DNA from: CAYNUJ01 sp964573255
GTDB taxonomy: Bacteria > Bacteroidota > Ignavibacteria > Ignavibacteriales > Melioribacteraceae
Assembly: GCA_964573255.1 (NCBI GenBank)
Contig: CAZNJB010000014.1
Span: 10,552 to 74,551, forward strand
Reading direction: 5' to 3'
Length of the DNA stretch: 64,000 nucleotides
Part shown: piece after piece, positions 62,346 to 64,000 of the stretch
Position numbering within the stretch: the first letter of the stretch is position 1
How the letters are laid out: each line of letters begins with the position of its first letter
Translations under genes and position numbers: made by a program
Notes under the pieces: generated by a model
Seen by the model: the letters and a program-made list of their open reading frames with translations, nothing else
What the model was told of the DNA's origin: nothing
Databases searched by the model: none

Positions 62346-63203
62346 ATGTTTATAATTATTGGTATTGTGCTGGTACTCGGAGGTGTAATAGCTGGATTTA
62401 CGATGGCTGGCGGACACCTCGAAGTTTTGATACAAGTTACTGAATTTATTACCATTGGTGGAGCAGCGGCAGGTAGCTTTTTAGTCGCTACTCCAATGCC
62501 GATAATTAAAAAAATATTTGTTTTGCTTCCGAAAGCCCTTAAGGGGGAACATTTTTCTAAAGAAGATTATTTAAACCTGTTAAAATCGTTTAACGATCTA
62601 TTTCTAATTGCTCAAAGAGACGGACTGCTGTCGATTGAATCTCATATTGAGGATCCAAAGCAGAGTGAAATACTTTCACAGAGCAGCAAATTTGTTGAGA
62701 ATGAATTATTAAGCGCTTTTTTTGCTGATACGATGAAAGTAATGCTATCGGGAGGAATCCCTCCCCACGAATTGGAAAATTTGATGGATTCTGAGATAGA
62801 AACATTTGAACATGAATTTTCAGCCGTGCCGGCAGCCATAACAAAAGTGGCGGATGCATTCCCCGGTTTGGGTATTGTTGCTGCCGTGTTAGGTATCATA
62901 ATTACTATGGGGTCGATAAATGAAGGTGCTGAAGCAGTGGGACATCACGTTGCAGCTGCTTTAGTGGGTACATTTTTGGGTATTCTGTTATCATATGGAA
63001 TATTTGGTCCTTTAGCCGATGCTATTCATCATGTTATTGAGCACGAAAAAGGATTTATGATTACAATTAAAACTTGTTTGCTAGCATATGCAAAAGGAAA
63101 TCCCCCAATCGTTGCCGTTGAAATGGCAAGAAGAACTATTCCTTCCGACGAAAGGCCAACTTTCCAAGAACTTGAAGAGTATATGAGAGGAGGAGGTAAA
63201 TAA
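62346..63203 (+). CDS. motA: Stator protein MotA (second copy)
   Basis: 285 residues, with E. coli-type MotA features: helices at ~2-20 and ~30-50 (FIIIGIVLVLGGVIAGFTMAGGHLEVLIQ, in part), a large cytoplasmic loop, and the signature FPGLGIVAAVLGIIITMGSINEGAEAVGHHVAAALVGTFLGILLSYGIFGPLAD (in part). It differs clearly from the first copy (no PTMGILGT, a longer C-terminal tail). Together with the following motB it forms a second stator, perhaps using another ion or serving another condition. Confidence 0.93.
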   Translation: MFIIIGIVLVLGGVIAGFTMAGGHLEVLIQVTEFITIGGAAAGSFLVATPMPIIKKIFVLLPKALKGEHFSKEDYLNLLKSFNDLFLIAQRDGLLSIESHIEDPKQSEILSQSSKFVENELLSAFFADTMKVMLSGGIPPHELENLMDSEIETFEHEFSAVPAAITKVADAFPGLGIVAAVLGIIITMGSINEGAEAVGHHVAAALVGTFLGILLSYGIFGPLADAIHHVIEHEKGFMITIKTCLLAYAKGNPPIVAVEMARRTIPSDERPTFQELEEYMRGGGK

Positions 63204-63207
63204 TAAT

Positions 63208-63984
63208 ATGGCCGAAGGTAACGAACAACCGATAATAATTGTTAAGAAAAAAGGTGGTCACGGTGGGCATCACGGGGGTGCTTGGAAAGTAGCTTATGCA
63301 GATTTTGTGACTGCTATGATGGCATTATTTATTGTTCTTTGGATTTTAGGTCAAAGTGATGCTGTAAAAAGTTCGATTGCACATTATTTTAATGATCCTA
63401 CAGGATTTTCATCTAAATCTTCTGGCGTTATAGGCTCGGGAAGAAAAGATAGTGGGAAAAGAAGTAAAGACAACGGTGAGGGACTGAATTGGAGAGAAAA
63501 GCAGCGTGAAGAATTTAAGAAGATGAAAGAAGAACTCGAGGCAGAATTACAAAGCAATGAAACTTATATGTCTCTTGGAAGTCAAGTTGAAATTCAAATT
63601 GCTAATGAAGGCTTAAGAATTGAACTAATTGATAATGGTCAAAATATCTTTTTCGATGTTGGGAGTGCTAACTTGAAACAGGTAGCAGAGAATTTATTGG
63701 AAGATATTGGCCGAAAATTAAGTACTATTCGGAACCCAATAGTAATTGAAGGCCATACTGATTCAAGAAAATTTATGAGACAAGATAATAAATATACTAA
63801 TTTCGAATTAAGTGCAGATAGAGCAAATGCTGCTCGAAGGGCATTAATTAAAGGTGGATTAGATGAATCTCAAATCTATGAAATTCGTGGTTATGCGGAT
63901 CACAGGTTGAGAGATCCGGAACATCCAATGAGTTTTGTAAATAGAAGAACTAGTATAATAATTAAGTTTTCGGAGAGGCAATGA
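63208..63984 (+). CDS. motB: Stator protein MotB (second copy)
   Basis: The N-terminal IIIVKKKGGHGGHHGGAWKVAYADFVTAMMALFIVLWIL (in part) carries the channel residue Asp32 in YADFVTAMMALF, as in E. coli. A plug/linker and the OmpA-like domain (IEGHTDSRKF, LSADRANAARRAL, YEIRGYADHRLR, PMSFVNRRTSIIIKF) follow. The His/Gly-rich N-terminal tail is typical of this MotB type. The stop overlaps the start of another gene. Confidence 0.94.
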   Translation: MAEGNEQPIIIVKKKGGHGGHHGGAWKVAYADFVTAMMALFIVLWILGQSDAVKSSIAHYFNDPTGFSSKSSGVIGSGRKDSGKRSKDNGEGLNWREKQREEFKKMKEELEAELQSNETYMSLGSQVEIQIANEGLRIELIDNGQNIFFDVGSANLKQVAENLLEDIGRKLSTIRNPIVIEGHTDSRKFMRQDNKYTNFELSADRANAARRALIKGGLDESQIYEIRGYADHRLRDPEHPMSFVNRRTSIIIKFSERQ

Positions 63985-64000
63985 AAGAGAAGATATTAGT
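63981..64000 (+). CDS. Start of a further gene (cut by window edge)
   Basis: ATG at 63981 overlaps the motB stop (ATGA) with GGAGAGG just upstream. The only visible codons read MKEKIL. The product cannot be named. Confidence 0.5.

Noticed and set aside
1..64000. CRISPR arrays, insertion sequences, tRNA or rRNA genes, prophage genes
   Set aside because: I saw no regularly spaced repeats, transposase frames, attachment-like duplications or RNA-gene signatures.

Overview
The window is a flagellar and chemotaxis chromosome region from a low-GC (roughly one third G+C by eye), Gram-negative-type bacterium. An outer membrane is implied by L- and P-ring genes (flgH, flgI, flgA). Several secreted proteins have short signal peptides ending in A-Q. 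The gene content (sigma-54-type promoters together with fliA, fliW-csrA, a divergent cheZ and a YlxF-like protein) fits a flagellated member of the Ignavibacteriota/Bacteroidota-Chlorobi side of the tree. That assignment is an inference from gene content, not a proven placement.

Layout. (A) 1-3901, minus strand: three TPR or glycosyltransferase genes, the last cut by the window edge. (B) 4135-15832, minus strand: a five-gene sugar operon transcribed leftward in the order sugar aminotransferase, WbqC-like, formyltransferase, a 2718-residue multi-enzyme glycosyltransferase, SAM methyltransferase. (C) 16102-18626, plus strand: a small TonB-C-terminal-domain protein and a chemoreceptor behind a sigma-28-like promoter. 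(D) 18783-25691: HEAT-repeat gene, cheR, two cheY, cheZ, cheA, cheB and an 81-residue unknown. (E) 25799-37883: flgB, flgC, unknown, fliE, fliF, fliG, fliH, fliI, fliJ, ylxF-like, fliK, flgD, a flagellar-operon protein, a structured leader and flgE, ended by a terminator. (F) 38057-47236: fliL, M, N, O, P, Q, R, flhB, A, F, G. (G) 47343 to the right edge: small membrane protein, fliA, two HDOD genes, a degenerate histidine kinase, an unknown, flgF, G, A, H, I, J, N, K, L, motA, motB, fliW, csrA, a receiver-Hpt protein, a second motA-motB pair and the first codons of another gene.

Together these genes encode nearly the whole basal body, export apparatus, rod, rings, hook, hook-filament junction, two stators and a chemotaxis pathway. 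Flagellin, filament cap, fliS, cheW, cheD, rpoN and the sigma-54 activator are not in the window.

The strongest unifying signal is regulatory. Six promoter-proximal sites resemble sigma-54 -24/-12 elements, with core TGGCAC-N5-TTGMA, where the fourth and sixth core bases vary. Upstream of each I find a dyad close to TTGGCTA-N4-TAGCCAA, about 59-60 bp or about 79-82 bp from the -24 element. Two of the six lie in front of the leftward sugar operons. This suggests those operons belong to the flagellar regulon and serve flagellin or filament glycosylation. The giant multi-enzyme glycosyltransferase, the FlgE-like module inside FlgL, and the structured flgE leader near a fliW-csrA pair are the other items most worth following up.
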